DNA of 64,000 nt from NCBI GenBank assembly GCA_950022655.1, contig OX465584.1:60638841-60702840 (forward strand). Direction: 5' to 3'. Under the pieces are notes generated by a model. That model did no database searches. It was not told the DNA's origin and saw only the letters and a list, made by a program, of their open reading frames with translations. The translations under genes were made by a program, and so were the position numbers. How positions within the stretch are numbered: position 1 is the stretch's first letter; each line of letters opens with the position of its first letter. This document shows positions 1 through 11,347 of the stretch, piece by piece. This DNA is from Alentia gelatinosa. Lineage: Eukaryota > Annelida > Polychaeta > Phyllodocida > Polynoidae.

Positions 1-962
1 TCAAAAGAGGAGTAATTAAGAAAATTACCGAACTACTGTCGAGTAATAAATAAAACGTCTTTTAAGTTGGGAAGATAATATAAAGTCTGAATCTTTGTCG
101 GTGTATAAGTTTATGGTTAGAGTGAGGAAGAAGATTGTTAGAATTAAGGAAAATGATTGGAATGTGGCGGTCTGTTAATCGGTTTAACGCAATCATATGA
201 TGAGACACTTTAACATTTACCATTAATTAGGATACGATGTATTACTTACTTATATAACAGGTATGACTCATTAGGTAAGAAAATGCCAGAGTATGAAATG
301 CAACCGCTGTATGGAACCTATATTAGGCTATTGTCATGTAACTATGTAATGGTGGTGGGTATGTAACTTGTCTATTGTGTAAAATGTTGGAGTTTGTTAA
401 ATGGATTGTGTGGAAGAACGATGTATGTATCATCGAACACAGATTGGATCAATAAAAAAAATTAAAAAAATTAATGAAATATACTTTATATTTACTTAGG
501 AATCTGTCTCAGATATTGACATCATTAAATCATTTAAAAATGGACATAGTTTCATTAGTGGTCTGATCCCCACATGTAAAGAAACTAAAGATAGTTGTTA
601 CTAAATCGAGACACACAAACTCCAGGTACAGATTTCTGGATTGACGGTTCAGCAGACCGCCCCTTGGACCTTTTGGCACCAGACCTTGCATGTTGGCATC
701 ACCTGGGAATACAATAACCACAATTTACCGAATTCCAGTGTTTGACACTTAGAAATATAGACCGTATGAATAGAAGAATTTAAAGGCAAATCCTACAATT
801 CACAGTGGCGCCACCTAGTGATTTTTTAATAATGTCAATTATAAAACTGGCTTCTTGGGATTCATTCTTATTCTGCATGAGTAAATTTAACATTCTGTCC
901 AGTTTATCCAATCTTAATAGGTAAAATAGGCCAATTTACATTTGGCTGATTTACATAAGAAA
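1..962. other. AT-rich DNA, no confident gene
   Basis: I recognise no gene or repeat family here. A short, less AT-rich stretch on the minus strand (about 530-704) follows a possible splice acceptor and could be a terminal exon; see findings. The rest is AT-rich without long open frames. Confidence 0.5.
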
Positions 963-1290
963 TGTACTGAAAAATACTGTTTTCTTCAATTCTTTCAAAA
1001 ACAAGGCCAGTGACCTATGATTTTAAAAATCTAAATATGTAGTACTATATATGTACATGTACTATATTATGTGAAAGAATGAGGAAAATGACATGGGTTT
1101 TACTATGTGAAAAAATACTTTTTAGAATTACTATATATTCTAATATATACTCATCATAATATTGATCCATAAATAAAAAACTAGCACGGTGACCCCCGAT
1201 TTTTAAGTTAGATTTGTGTACCATAACACTTGGAGATCATCATATTAAATTTTCGGAAAATTGACACGGGTTTTAATTTTCAAGCCAAAT
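963..1290. repeat. Dispersed repeat, copy also near 34475-34745
   Basis: The stretch from the 'tttcttcaattctttc' segment through 'gggttttacta' and the 'tttttagaatt' block is matched with moderate divergence at 34475-34745, where it lies inside a longer inverted-repeat element. This suggests an interspersed repeat with no coding potential. No terminal structure could be fixed. Confidence 0.5.
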
Positions 1291-1336
1291 TGTCCGATAT
1301 GCCTTTAACCATTCAGGCATCACTCCGACAAAGCCC

Positions 1337-1462
1337 TTTTTCTGTTGGCGATTAATTAATTGGTGTGAGACATTCCTATGAAATAATATCGCACATACAC
1401 GCAAATTTTTGTTGGCCATTCTGGAGATCGCTGCCTTGACTCGCTCGGTGTGTCCCCGGCTA
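1337..1462. mobile_element. Half-copy of 'CCGGGGACACACC' MITE family
   Basis: This resembles one arm of the elements at 7795-8217 and 16973-17187. It contains the block 'cctatgaaataatatcgcac' and ends in the terminal motif ctcgctcggtgtgtccccgg. The opposite end is missing, so this is a truncated copy. Confidence 0.5.
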
Positions 1463-1478
1463 TAACAGCTACACTATA

Positions 1479-1772
1479 GGCCCGTTTCCATTGGCTGACA
1501 AACTTTGTGTAGATTTTTTGTGCTGCACAAAGTCTGTCGGTGGTGCCACTGACTGTGCGTCGATCTCGAAGGGTAGTAGATTTCACTCAGTGACCAAGCT
1601 TTCACTCAGTGGTGGGTGGTACCACATTGCATAATGTAATCAGAAAAAGTCGTGGGTCATTTCACGAGCTGGGTCGTTTCCATTGACCGATTTTGTGTCA
1701 GCAGTGCCAAAAGTCCGTCGGTGGTTCCTGACTGTAGATCGGTGACGGGAAATCGGCCAATGGAAACGGGCC
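1479..1772. mobile_element. MITE with 17-bp terminal inverted repeats
   Basis: The ends GGCCCGTTTCCATTGGC and GCCAATGGAAACGGGCC are exact inverted repeats about 294 bp apart. The interior has further related inverted motifs (gtttccattgaccga) and no coding capacity. Fragments of the same end occur near 20545 and 55040. The superfamily is not assigned. Confidence 0.75.
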
Positions 1773-2234
1773 TTCTGACGACTTCGCTCTGAATTGGTAT
1801 AAAAACTGTAGTTACCACATTCAAGCAGCGGTATGTAACTATAGAGTGTTCGTCTAGATAGGCATATGATAAAAGGCATTTAACTAGTGATATGCAATAT
1901 ATGTTTTACTATTTGAATGTCCTATCAAACCTTTGATAAAAAGGTTATTAGGGAAGTGTATAGATCTCGAGATTGTTGCTATAAAGTATCTTTATATATT
2001 TGTGTGTGAACCATAAAGCAATTACAAAAGAGCGTCCGCCCTAATGTTTTATAACCACAGAATGTCGCACACATATCTTAACGAGAGGATGTCAAATATA
2101 GACAGAGGGCTGAGTAAACAAACTTTATGTCACATCAGTCTCAGGGGCCCAGACCAAGGCTCACTCCACATAGGGATATAAAAACTTAACTTAAAGAACA
2201 AAAAAAAAGTGTCCGACATTTTTGAATTACTCCT

Positions 2235-2559
2235 GGGACCTGTTTCACTAGTTTCGTGACATGTCTAGATGGCGTCTAGACAGTTTCATAACAACTAGAT
2301 ATTAGACTTCGTTTTGGCCATTCTTGCTTGCACTGTTGGTGCCGCTTTTCATGTTTGTCTAACACTTTTGTCATGAAACTAGTGAAACAGGGACCCTGTT
2401 TCACTAGTTTCATGACATGTCTAGATGGCGTCTAGATGATGTGTCCGGTTTCATAACAACTAGCATTAGACTTCGTTTTGTCCGTTCTTGCTTGCACTGT
2501 TGGTGCCACTTTTCATGTTTGTCTAACACTTTTGTCATGAAACTAGTGAAACAGGGACC
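2235..2559. mobile_element. Two abutting ~160-bp MITEs, GGGACCTGTTTCA family
   Basis: Two near-identical elements lie head to tail, sharing the junction 'agggaccctgtttcac'. Each begins with tgtttcactagtttcgtgac-like sequence and ends with its inverted complement (gtcatgaaactagtgaaaca). They share ends with the longer ~270-370 bp members at 15190, 19304, 35791 and 55319, but have a shorter interior. They are probably non-autonomous DNA transposons of an unassigned superfamily. Confidence 0.75.
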
Positions 2560-2702
2560 CTCCCCTAAAGCGAGGTGTTCCCTTAAGCGGGGTGACCCCT
2601 TAAGCGGGGTTAAAATAAACTCTTAATAGAGGGGAAAATTTCCGTTCCGAGCGGGGTGCCCCTTAAGCGGGGTGTCCCGGAAGAGGGGTTTTACTGTATA
2701 TA
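2560..2702. mobile_element. Tigger/pogo-like MITE fragment
   Basis: Repeated 'ccttaagcggggt' motifs end in ggggttttactgta, the same right end as the element at 3236-4013. The left CAGT terminus is missing. It abuts the preceding MITE pair, which may have removed or replaced it. Confidence 0.6.
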
Positions 2703-3121
2703 CGGCATGGAAATATAGTAAATGATAAAAATAATATCACATAATCAAAGAAACCACAAATATTGTATGAAAACAGGTTGAGCTTTGTGGTAGTGTAAGA
2801 TATCTGAGTCAATAACAGCCACACTAAACCAGACTCGGATCCCGGGTCATGTATCGCTGTAGGGAGTCGTGAAGAGGCCTCCGCCCACCTTACACTGTAT
2901 CCGTCTGTGTGTCTGACTCTCTGATCCTGTCACGTGATCGCCTGAGGCACCCTCATGGTGTCAAGGAGCAAATCCCACGCCCTAGGCTAACATTGATTTC
3001 CATACAATGCTGTGTAGAGATTGATCATAATAAGTAGCTGTATCACAGGGCATACGTTCCTTTATTATTCACCCAGTGCAAATTATCTACCTATATGGAC
3101 ATGCCTGGCGCATATATATTA

Positions 3122-3186
3122 TATACATACATACATACATACATACATACATAGAAACACATAGGGAGTGTGTATCACCACACCCG

Positions 3187-3235
<49 letters not shown>
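3122..3235. repeat. Microsatellites (ACAT)n and (TA)n
   Basis: An ACAT tetranucleotide run (about 3122-3152) is followed, after roughly 40 bp, by a (TA)n tract (about 3191-3235). The TA tract supplies the TA target for the Tigger-like element that starts immediately after it. Confidence 0.9.
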
Positions 3236-3238
<3 letters not shown>

Positions 3239-4013
3239 TAAAACCCCGCTTAAGGGGTCACCTTCCGTTTCGGGCCAAGTGCCCCCTTAAGCGGGGTGTC
3301 CCCTTAAGCAGGGTTTTCAGTATGCCAGTGGTTATACAATAGAGAATACCTACATAAATGAAGGAAACGATGGTTATTAGGTTTAAAGGTTTATTAATAG
3401 ATAAGCAAATAAATATAAATTATACAATATAAATGAATATAAATGTACAAAAAAATAAAAATAAATAGATAATAGAGGTTGAAGATGGATACACCTTCCT
3501 TGTGAAATTCGCAGCCCCTTAACTATGAGCCGCCCAGAGCCGCGCGACCCATGGAATACCGCACCTTCAAAGCCCCAAGCCTGCCCTGTGTTGCCCACCG
3601 CTAACCTGTAAGCGGGCCTCTAACCCCCTACTTTCAACGGGTGCGAAAATCGCTCATACTAATACCCACTCACTGTGGCCCGCCCAGAGCTGCTAGTGAT
3701 GTGGTTATTACCTTGAAAAAACACACTCCGGCCGCCCGGGCCTGCACGGGAATGCTCAGTCTATTGTTCTGCTTGCGACAACTGTCTGTCCCATACAAAC
3801 GGGCACCATAAACTTGGATTTTCAGTGTTTTTTTTAAGCATTTCTGTACCGAAAAACTGTCCCCTAAAGCGGGCTTTCCCCTTAAGTGGGGTGACCCCTT
3901 AAGCGGGGTTAAAATAAACTCTTAATAGAGGGAAAAATTTCCGTTCCAAGCAAATTGTCCCCTGAAACGGGGTGCCCACTTAAGCGGGGTGTCCAGGAAG
4001 AGGGGTTTTACTG
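3236..4013. mobile_element. Tigger/pogo-like non-autonomous element, 778 bp, TA-flanked
   Basis: The left end CAGTAAAACCCCGCTTAAGG and the right end aagaggggttttactg are inverted repeats, each flanked by TA as expected for Tc1/mariner-pogo transposition. Subterminal 'cttaagcggggt' motifs recur at both ends. No transposase reading frame is seen in the interior, so the copy is non-autonomous. Diverged relatives lie at 2560, 18714, 41497 and 42170-42360. Confidence 0.8.
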
Positions 4014-4070
4014 TATATATATATGTGTGTGTGTGTAATATTTATTATTCACCTGAAACAAAGTGTCTAT

Positions 4071-5012
4071 CACTGCACAAAACTTACCACTTTACATATA
4101 TATATGCGAATGACGTATACAGGTATGCTTTTGCGTATACAAGGTCGTCCTATTCCCCTTGTGTAAACGCCTTATCTATTGGCATATATACATGTCCATG
4201 GTGTGATCATATATACATCATATAGATGCCTGATTCTGTTGTATTTACGCCTCTATCGAATAGTTCCGATCTTTGCCACTTGGAGACACCACTGGTAGCA
4301 TATTTCATTTACCATTAGTCATTAAGTCCTTGGTATATGGAAAATACAATGCTATATTATCAATTTTGATTATAAAATTGTTCTAAAACCCTATTTATTA
4401 TCTTTTCATTATATACATAATAAACCAAGGGTTTTTTGGTTCTTTAAAACGTTTTTTCTTTACGTTTTTTTTTTACCACTCTTCTGAAGTCATACTTTGG
4501 GTTCTGTATATATAACACAAGGTATGGTCAGATATCAACCCACCACCCCAAGTGCCTCCACACATCTGCTGCCGACACCGCTTTGACACCTGCCGCTTTG
4601 ACACCCCCCGCTTTGACACCCGTCTGCACACAGCCATGTGCCAGCCCGCCCAAAGACAATAGGGGAACAGGGCTTAACTGAGAGCTCCCGCCTAAAGAGC
4701 TAAAACAACACACTGATAATCCGCGGCAGCAGGGGGCTGGGGGAGGAGGACTTCCTTTTTTATTTTCTATCGCTACACATATACGCCCGGCGTATATATG
4801 TCACCCAGAGAATGTTTTATCTCGGATACGCCAGGTGTGAAATACAGCCAAGTCGCGTCCTTATTTAAAAGGAAACAGTCTTGTATACGCCTCATACGCT
4901 GGCGTGAAATATAGGCATATGTGTGCGAAAACAAGTCACTATTCAGCCGATACACGCACTTCCGCGATGGCGTATATATATATAGAAATAAAATGGTGGT
5001 TTTCGTGCAGTG
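4071..5012. mobile_element. TIR element 'CACTGC..AAAACCACC', long copy
   Basis: It begins cactgcacaaaacttaccac, ends ggtggttttcgtgcagtg, and has 'tat' on both outer flanks as a possible 3-bp target duplication. The right ~280 bp matches the shorter element at 40509-40779 and the one at 58015-58556. It carries several 'tatacgcc' motifs. The middle (4230-4735) may include unrelated insertions, and no transposase is seen. Confidence 0.6.
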
Positions 5013-5099
5013 TATAGAAAACACATAGGGAGTGTGTATGGACATACACGGCGCATATATAAGATTGATATCGACATGCCACTTGTCCAGAAAAGGAGG

Positions 5100-5375
5100 G
5101 TAGTGACTACATTGGTTTCAGATAAAAACGGTTGTATGCTCTTGGGAGCTGAGCTGAGCATACGTTCGGGTATTACTACGTGTGAGCATACAAGCACTTG
5201 TCTCTGAAACCAGTGAATATTGTGTGGATATATATGTTGTATACGCCGGGTTGGCATAAAGCATGCATACGGAAAAATAGCCTGCATGCTCTTTGGAGTT
5301 GAGTCAATATCCTCGGATGTTATCATGCGTCAACTCGCTGTTTCTGTCTTAAACCAGTCAATATTGCTTATATAA
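5100..5375. repeat. Two diverged direct repeats of ~100 bp
   Basis: Blocks at about 5123-5220 and 5262-5375 share the order 'tgctcttgggagctgag', then 'accagtgaatattg' (second copy 'tgctctttggagttgag', 'accagtcaatattg'). The flanking 'aaaacacatagggagtgtgt' segment at about 5018 also occurs at 3152. No coding function is seen. Confidence 0.5.
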
Positions 5376-5740
5376 AAGGACTTGGATGTATCCAATTCCG
5401 TGGTACGGAAATTGGATTATTGTAGATGTACTTAAAAGATCCGCAGAGTTATTTTAAATTAGGTTATTTTGATGCCATAGCAACAAAATTAGTTTTGTTC
5501 TGATAGTTATAATGTCATGAATAATGAATCACAAAGAATGGTTTATCAAATACAGTCAATCATGATTCCAAAAATGAATAATATATTAGTAGATCATACT
5601 CCTTGCATAAATACACCTTTGTCATCTGTTTCAGCTGTTAACACCAGGAAGATAATTGTTTGTACGGAGTTACATGATTCTACTGCAGAAACCTCTTCTA
5701 TGTAATTTACAAACTAGAAACAAGTGGTATATATTCATCG

Positions 5741-6092
5741 TTAACCCTTTCCCTGCAGCACCCAGTTTCCCTGTTTACCATTACATGGCAGGCATTGCCT
5801 GCCCAAACGACCCTGCTACGGCAGGCACCTTTTTTTGGAAAAAGCAATGTCATGTGATGTGTCATGAGATTTAAGTAATTTACCTTGGTAACTGAACATA
5901 TTTTATTATACCCAATCAAAGGTCAATATGGCTGTTATACATTGTCAGAATTTCTTTTAAATCAAAAAATTATCTTTTTATTTATTGAATTTTGTATATA
6001 GGTCTCACTGATGCCTCGAAGATGCCTGGAGGCATCTTCCTGCCGTAGCCAGGGGAATGCCTGGAGACATCTTCCTGCTGTTAAAGGGTTAA
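5741..6092. mobile_element. piggyBac-like MITE with TTAA target duplication
   Basis: TTAA is followed by CCCTTTCCCTGCAG at the left. The right end is CTGCTGTTAAAGGG followed by TTAA, giving an imperfect inverted repeat with TTAA duplicated, as known for piggyBac. Near the right end are two units of a palindromic 'atgcctggaggcat' motif. The left half is closely matched at 58658-58880, making this a short sister of the minisatellite-bearing element there. It has no transposase. Confidence 0.75.
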
Positions 6093-6495
6093 GAATGAGA
6101 GTGCAATTATATCAAATAACAATTAGAAGGTATTGGATATATTTATGAGGGTAAGACTGGGCGTTTCGGTGCTACCCCTATAGCATTTACGACCAATATG
6201 TAGAGAGTGTATTGGATATATTTAGTCTAGGGATCCTTTTCTGGAACCCACTTGCTCCCAGTCAACTTGTCCTTTCTGCAACTGCCTGGTCAGCTGGGCT
6301 CACCTCTAAAACACTGAGACACTGGCACCCTGCTCCTTTCATAATAATTTCCAAAAGCATGAGGTTTACTTTACAAAGTAGGGAGTTTAAAAAATTTCTA
6401 AAATTTCTATTTTTTCTCACATTGTTCCCTTGAAGAACATGAAGTCTCATCATGTTGAGATGATATCCGGTATCTACCTCATGATAAGGATGGTT

Positions 6496-6848
6496 TTAAC
6501 CCTTTCACTACGCTGTATAGTACCAAATACACACCCTGAAATACGCTGCTGCAGTACCATTTTCACCCCTGTAGTAAGCTGACACTTTTCACAATATCCA
6601 CAGTGTCATTATCATATCACACTTATTTAGAAATCCTAAATTATTGTGATGTTATATAACAGCAATAATATTAACTATGATATAGTTTTACATAAGCTTG
6701 AGAAATATTATCAAAATATTCGCCTTAATTCATCAAAAATAGCAATTACTTAAATTTCGGAAATGATGCCTCAAGGAATGCCTCCAAGCATCATAGCGCA
6801 CTATACCCGGGAATGCCTCCAGGCATCATAGCGTAGTTAAAGGGTTAA
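6496..6848. mobile_element. piggyBac-like MITE, second subfamily
   Basis: It is flanked by TTAA on both sides. The ends CCCTTTCACTACGCT and TAGCGTAGTTAAAGGG are imperfect inverted repeats. The right end carries two units with 'gatgcctcaaggaatgcctcc' and 'atgcctccaggcatcat' palindromes. It is 353 bp including TTAA and noncoding. The interior differs from the 5741 copy, so it is a separate subfamily. Confidence 0.75.
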
Positions 6849-7200
6849 TCCAGTAAAAGGATATTCTTTAATTGAGAACCAACCATTTTACCTACAGTGG
6901 AAATCCATTTGTGTTCGTTGCTTCAGGTAAAATAACGCAAACTCTGCACAGAGGAAACTCGATGCTAAAACTAAGGCAATCTTTAATGAATCCTTGATGT
7001 TTTTTACATTGATTTATGCGTCAGTAATACTTACAGAACCTCAACATACCAGCGTACTGAATTACTCAGAAGTGGTGACACACCCATTCTACTCTCAACC
7101 AGTCTGTACACTAAGTATTGCGTCTCCACTTTGGTATGATAGATGTTTTTGATAGATACATCATTGTCAGCTACGACTTTATTTAAGACGTTTTTATCTT

Positions 7201-7542
7201 TACTATATACCCATGCCGTATTTACTGTAAATATGTACCGTTTTGACATATAACGTAAAAATACTGTACGGACCACTGGTCCGTACACTAAAATACGGAC
7301 CACCTTGCCAAACACGTTTATTAACATATCGGTTGTTAAAAATTAAATTAATGATTTAAATTTTTTGGGGGTATATAGTAAATATATAACGTCCAACCAT
7401 GCTTGTACAAGTCACAGAACTCGATGATAATTTACGGTTTTACGGAACTCGGCATAAATGTCTCGTTCTGTACAAACCGTAAATTACCATCTCGTTCTGT
7501 CACTTGTACAGCATGTTCAGGACGTTTTATATAATTACTGGT
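7201..7542. repeat. ~340-bp interspersed repeat, copy A
   Basis: It is about 90 percent or more identical by eye to 28327-28670 in the same orientation. It contains a near-perfect palindrome around 'tacggaccactggtccgta' and an inverted pair 'aatttacggt...accgtaaatt'. There is no obvious open frame. The clear ends suggest a mobile repeat, but I could not fix a target duplication. Confidence 0.7.
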
Positions 7543-7794
7543 GTGTCCTCGGTCTACCGACTTGTGTCAATGGACCATCAGTTTACACTTCGCTGGGAAT
7601 AGCGGGAAACTATGTTCCGGTGAGCAAAAGTTCAGCAACTTTCAGCTGACAATAGCTGCATATACAAAGTGTAAACGCTTGAGTAAATCTTTGGGTTGAT
7701 GACTGTTGCGGCTGATATTACATAATCGAGCACCACCTGACGGCTATAGCCTAGACGATTTACAGTCGTCATGTTTTAGTCGTCTAATGTAAAG
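7543..7794. mobile_element. Fragment of 'GTTTACAC..TAGACGA' MITE family
   Basis: It contains 'caaagtgtaaacgcttgag', 'caccacctgacg' and 'cctagacgatttacagtcgtc', which recur in the element at 9276-9913 and at 15030-15131. The order is rearranged, so this is a partial or composite copy. It is noncoding. Confidence 0.5.
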
Positions 7795-8217
7795 CCGGAG
7801 ACACACCAAGCAATTTCCGTAATCGCCAACACAAATTGGCCTATATATGAGCTAAGTGTTTCATGTTTCACTTTATTATTGCTTGTGATATACTCAACTA
7901 TCGGTGAGAGATATTCCTATGAAATAATATCTCACATAGACGCCATTTTGGGTTGGCGATTCTAGAGATCGCCACCTTGACTCGCTTTGTGTGTCGTCGG
8001 TATAAGACACACCAAGCGAATAACGCGGCGATTTCGAGAATCGCCAACCCAAAGTGGCGTATATGTGAGCTATCATTTCATATTTCACCTGACTATTGCA
8101 CCAGAGATGCTAGATTATTGGTGAGAGATATTACTATGAAATAGTATCACACATACACGCAAATCTCTGTTGGTGATTCTGGAGATCGCTGCCGTTCCTC
8201 GCTTGGTGTGTCCCCGG
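7795..8217. mobile_element. Two abutting MITEs, CCGGGGACACACC family
   Basis: A first copy (about 7795-8000) and a second (about 8001-8217) each start near gacacaccaagc and end with the inverse 'cgcttggtgtgtcc'. Both carry 'cctatgaaataatatc'-type interior blocks. The family also includes 16973-17187 and a half-copy at 1337-1462. It is non-autonomous. Confidence 0.65.
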
Positions 8218-9275
8218 CTTTAGCCTACTACACAAACAACACCTCAATCACAATCCTGATGGCTTTTGTCGATACATATGACTTGTCTTCGTTTCTAACG
8301 ACGAGGCTAACTCATTTTACCCACCCACCCACACAACTTATTTTACCCACCCATTTATATTTTCTTAACATCTCACCATATAGGGATATTTTCATTTATT
8401 TTGTTACATCAAATATATATAATCTAATAAAATATATAAAATGATAATAAACGATATACACCAAGTTGGTCATCACTGTAATGATTCCAGTATGGGCAAT
8501 TACGAAATACGGGTACTTATAAAACCAAGAACATTTTCTTTGAATGAAAAAATGTTTGCTAGACGCTTTATTCAATTTAAAACTCGATTATTTTCCCAAA
8601 TACAGATATTATGCACTCCAAACAATTTACCCTTTAAGTACGGGTGCCAGTGGCAAAGACTAGCTCATAAGGAATATAGCAGTATATATAACTAATATGG
8701 CTGTCGATTGTACATTGATAACGTCATATGATATGCACTCGTAAATATTGTACCTCTTATTAATAGAAATAGCGATTCTCATAATTTACCTGCATTTTAT
8801 GGAATTTTAATCAATAATGCGTTATTATTTACTAGTCAAAGACTATTTTATTAACATTGGAGAAATTATGTCTCAAGGCATCATGTGTCCCTAGTGCAGT
8901 GATGCCTCAAGACATCACACTTCCTGCACATCAATCTAAGTTATATTTTCCCATTTTATACAAAATTCCTATGGTCTACACTCCTCATTTCAAGTGCAAA
9001 CCTAACTATTATATATTGACTGACTATTATTTCCCATGATATGTCTTACCATTTAAAACCCTCCTTTGAATCTCAAACCCAGTTACACTTCCCGTTCCTT
9101 CTATTTTCCTGAAATATAGTTAAAAGAGTCTTCAGACTGATCTCATCCATTTGAATAAATATCTTCTATTTTCTCAATGAAAGAAATCATGACTGACTTC
9201 TATTTCTCGGAATACAGATCACAGCCAACATTTGTCAATCTCAAACCAAGTTTTATCAAGGGGTCAGAACAGTGT
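8218..9275. other. AT-rich noncoding DNA with repeat fragments
   Basis: No gene is recognised. Around 8868-8935 there is a 'gatgcctcaagacatcac' motif like those at the ends of the piggyBac-like MITEs. From about 9060 to 9275 the sequence is a degenerate relative of the segment lying 3' of each TRP-channel tail copy (blocks 'tgactgacttctatttctc' and 'atcaaggggtcagaac'). Confidence 0.5.
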
Positions 9276-9913
9276 AACCGAGCGTTTACACTAGACGATT
9301 TTAACGCCGATTCTTGGATTTTGCACCACCTGACGACTTTCAGCTGCCAATCGACCGACATAAGTACATATATAAAGTGTAAACGCTTGAGAAAACTATT
9401 GTGTTTGTGACGTTTGTTAAAGCTTTGCACCCACCAACGCCGATCCTCGTCCCAATAGGCCTTCCAAATAACCTGCCAACTGGAATACAATTTCATCGGG
9501 AGACCATGTTTCTATGATTGACTCTACAATAGCCCAAGATCGGATACTGATAGGCTATATGATTGGAAACATAGAGCTCCCGATAAGATCCAACATACTG
9601 GTTTTTTCAAAGCATATCGTAGCCTATTGTAGCTTATCAGTAGCTAATCATAGCCATGGAGCATAAATCAGATCAAGACAGAGCTCTACAATTCAAGGCC
9701 TCTTTCAAATACCTCCTGATAGGCTACGATTTTGCCATTTCCATGTTGGTGGGTGCAAGACCTAATCATAGCCATGGAGCATGATTCCCTAAGATTCAAG
9801 GCTTCTTTCAAATACTTTGGAAATGGCAAATTCGTAGCCTATCAGGAGCTCTATCGTAGACCATTGGCATTGGTGGTGCAAGGCCTTAGTCGTCTAGTGT
9901 TAACGTCGGGTTA
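9276..9913. mobile_element. MITE of 'GTTTACACTAGACGA' family, ~640 bp
   Basis: The left end is aaccgagcgtttacactaga and the right end is gtcgtctagtgttaacgtcgggtt, forming an inverted repeat. The interior has 'gtagcctatca' and 'caccacctgacgact' blocks and no coding frame. It lies directly downstream (in channel-gene sense) of the tail-copy array. Short versions of its right end occur inside every unit of that array. Confidence 0.65.
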
Positions 9914-10035
9914 GGTTATTATGAAACGCTCTATGTAGACACTACCCTCCGGCACAACATGACTGATTTCTATCCCTAATAAACTAAATCTCCCTGTACC
10001 AAAGATTCCTCATTTCAATCTCAGACCAACATTGA

Positions 10036-10239
10036 TCAAAGGGTCTCAACACTACAAGCAGCCACATCTCTTTTCTTCATCACGAAACATTCTACGTAGA
10101 TCCTTCCTTCCCGTACCACATAGTAGCTCTCCTGCTGGACCTTATAGATGAACGGAATAATCCTTCCCAGCCTGCTCTCCACCAAGATGGCGGCCGAGAG
10201 ACGCTGCAGGAGCATGATAATCAATCTGTTCTCGGCCAC
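10036..10239 (-). pseudogene. Duplicated C-terminal tail of TRPV-like channel, copy 1
   Basis: It encodes 67 residues nearly identical to residues 565-631 of the channel (VAENRL... to ...VETL), with a Val-to-Ile change mid-tail and a Cys near the end. No membrane segments are present, only the cytoplasmic tail. Upstream on the minus strand the homology stops at the Val-Ala-Glu codons and is replaced by MITE-like sequence. It is most likely a non-functional fragment. A role as an alternative last exon is possible but has no clear acceptor support. Confidence 0.7.
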
Positions 10240-10419
10240 ATTATTTCTGATTGTAGCCCATCGATAGCCTTATTTGTCTGGTGTAAATGCTGGTTTAGCT
10301 TCATTACGAAAGGCTTTACGTAGATTCTACCCTCCGGCACAAAATGACTGATTACTATCTCTTATAAACCAAATCTCCTGTACCTAAAATCACCTATTTC
10401 AATCTCAGACCAACATTGA

Positions 10420-10623
10420 TCAAAGGGTCTCAACACTATAAACAGCCACATCTCTTTTCTTCATCACGAAACACTCTACGTAGATCCTCCCTTCCCGTAC
10501 CACATAGTAACTCTCCTGCTGGACCTTATAGACGAACGGAATAATCCTTCCCAGCCTGCTCTCCACCAAGATGGCGGCCGAGAGTCGCTGCAGGAGCATG
10601 ATGATTAGTCTTTTCTCGGCCAT
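10420..10623 (-). pseudogene. Duplicated C-terminal tail of TRPV-like channel, copy 2
   Basis: This is the same 67-codon segment as copy 1, with Asn-to-Lys near its start (AEKRL) and an altered residue near the end (VYSVETL). The frame is intact and the stop is at the same position as in the parent. The homology breakpoint with the full gene falls at the same codon as in copies 1 and 3, so all copies derive from one initial truncated duplication. Confidence 0.7.
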
Positions 10624-10803
10624 GTCATTTCCAATTGTAGCCTATCGAAAGCATTAGTCATCTAGTGTAAACACTGGGTTAGCTTCATTACGAAATGCTC
10701 TATGTAGATTCTCCCCTTTGGCGCTACATGACTGATTTCTATTTCGTATAAACCAAATCTCCTGTACCTAAAATCACTTATTTTAATCTCAGACCAACAT
10801 TGA

Positions 10804-10892
10804 TCGAAGGGTCTTGACACTGTAAGCAGCCACGTCTCTTTTCTTCATCACGAAACACTCTACATAGATCTTCCCTTCCCATACCACATTGC
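10804..10892 (-). pseudogene. Duplicated channel tail, truncated copy
   Basis: Only the last ~28 codons of the tail are present (EGKIYVECFVMKKRD region). The stop codon has changed from TGA to CGA. The rest of the unit has been lost, giving the short 160-bp spacing to the next copy. Confidence 0.65.
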
Positions 10893-10963
10893 TATCTTCT
10901 ATCTCTTATAATACAACTCCCCTGTACCAAAGATTCCTTATTTCAATCTCAGATCAACATTGA

Positions 10964-11167
10964 TCAAAGGATCTCAACATTATAAGCAGCCACATCTCTC
11001 TTCTTCATCATGAAACACTCTACGTAGATCCTTCCTTCCCGTAGCACATAGTAGCTCTCCTGCTGGACCTTATAGACGAACGGAATAATCCTTCCCAGCC
11101 TCCTCTCCACCAAGATGGCGGCCGAGAGACGCTGCAGGAGCATGATGATTAGTCTGTTCTCAGCCAC
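10964..11167 (-). pseudogene. Duplicated C-terminal tail of TRPV-like channel, copy 3
   Basis: This is the 67-codon tail with an intact frame. It differs from the parent by Ser-to-Arg (ERRLGR), Val-to-Leu, Val-to-Met and Thr-to-Ile changes. It lies about 180 bp beyond the parent stop codon. The open frame could reflect either recent duplication or constraint; the sequence alone cannot decide. Confidence 0.7.
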
Positions 11168-11347
11168 ATTATTTCTGATTGTAGCCCATCGAGAGCCTTA
11201 TTCGTCTGGTGTAAATGCTGGTTTAGCTTCATTACAAAAGGCTTTACGTAGATTCTACCCTCCGGCACAAAATGACTGATTACTATCTCTTATAAACCAA
11301 ATCTCCCGTACCTAAAATCACTTATTTCATTCTCACACCAACATTGA

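Noticed and set aside
8441..8695. An 84-codon plus-strand frame
   Set aside because: It is AT-rich with no domain, no start context of note and no neighbouring exon signals. It is likely a chance frame.
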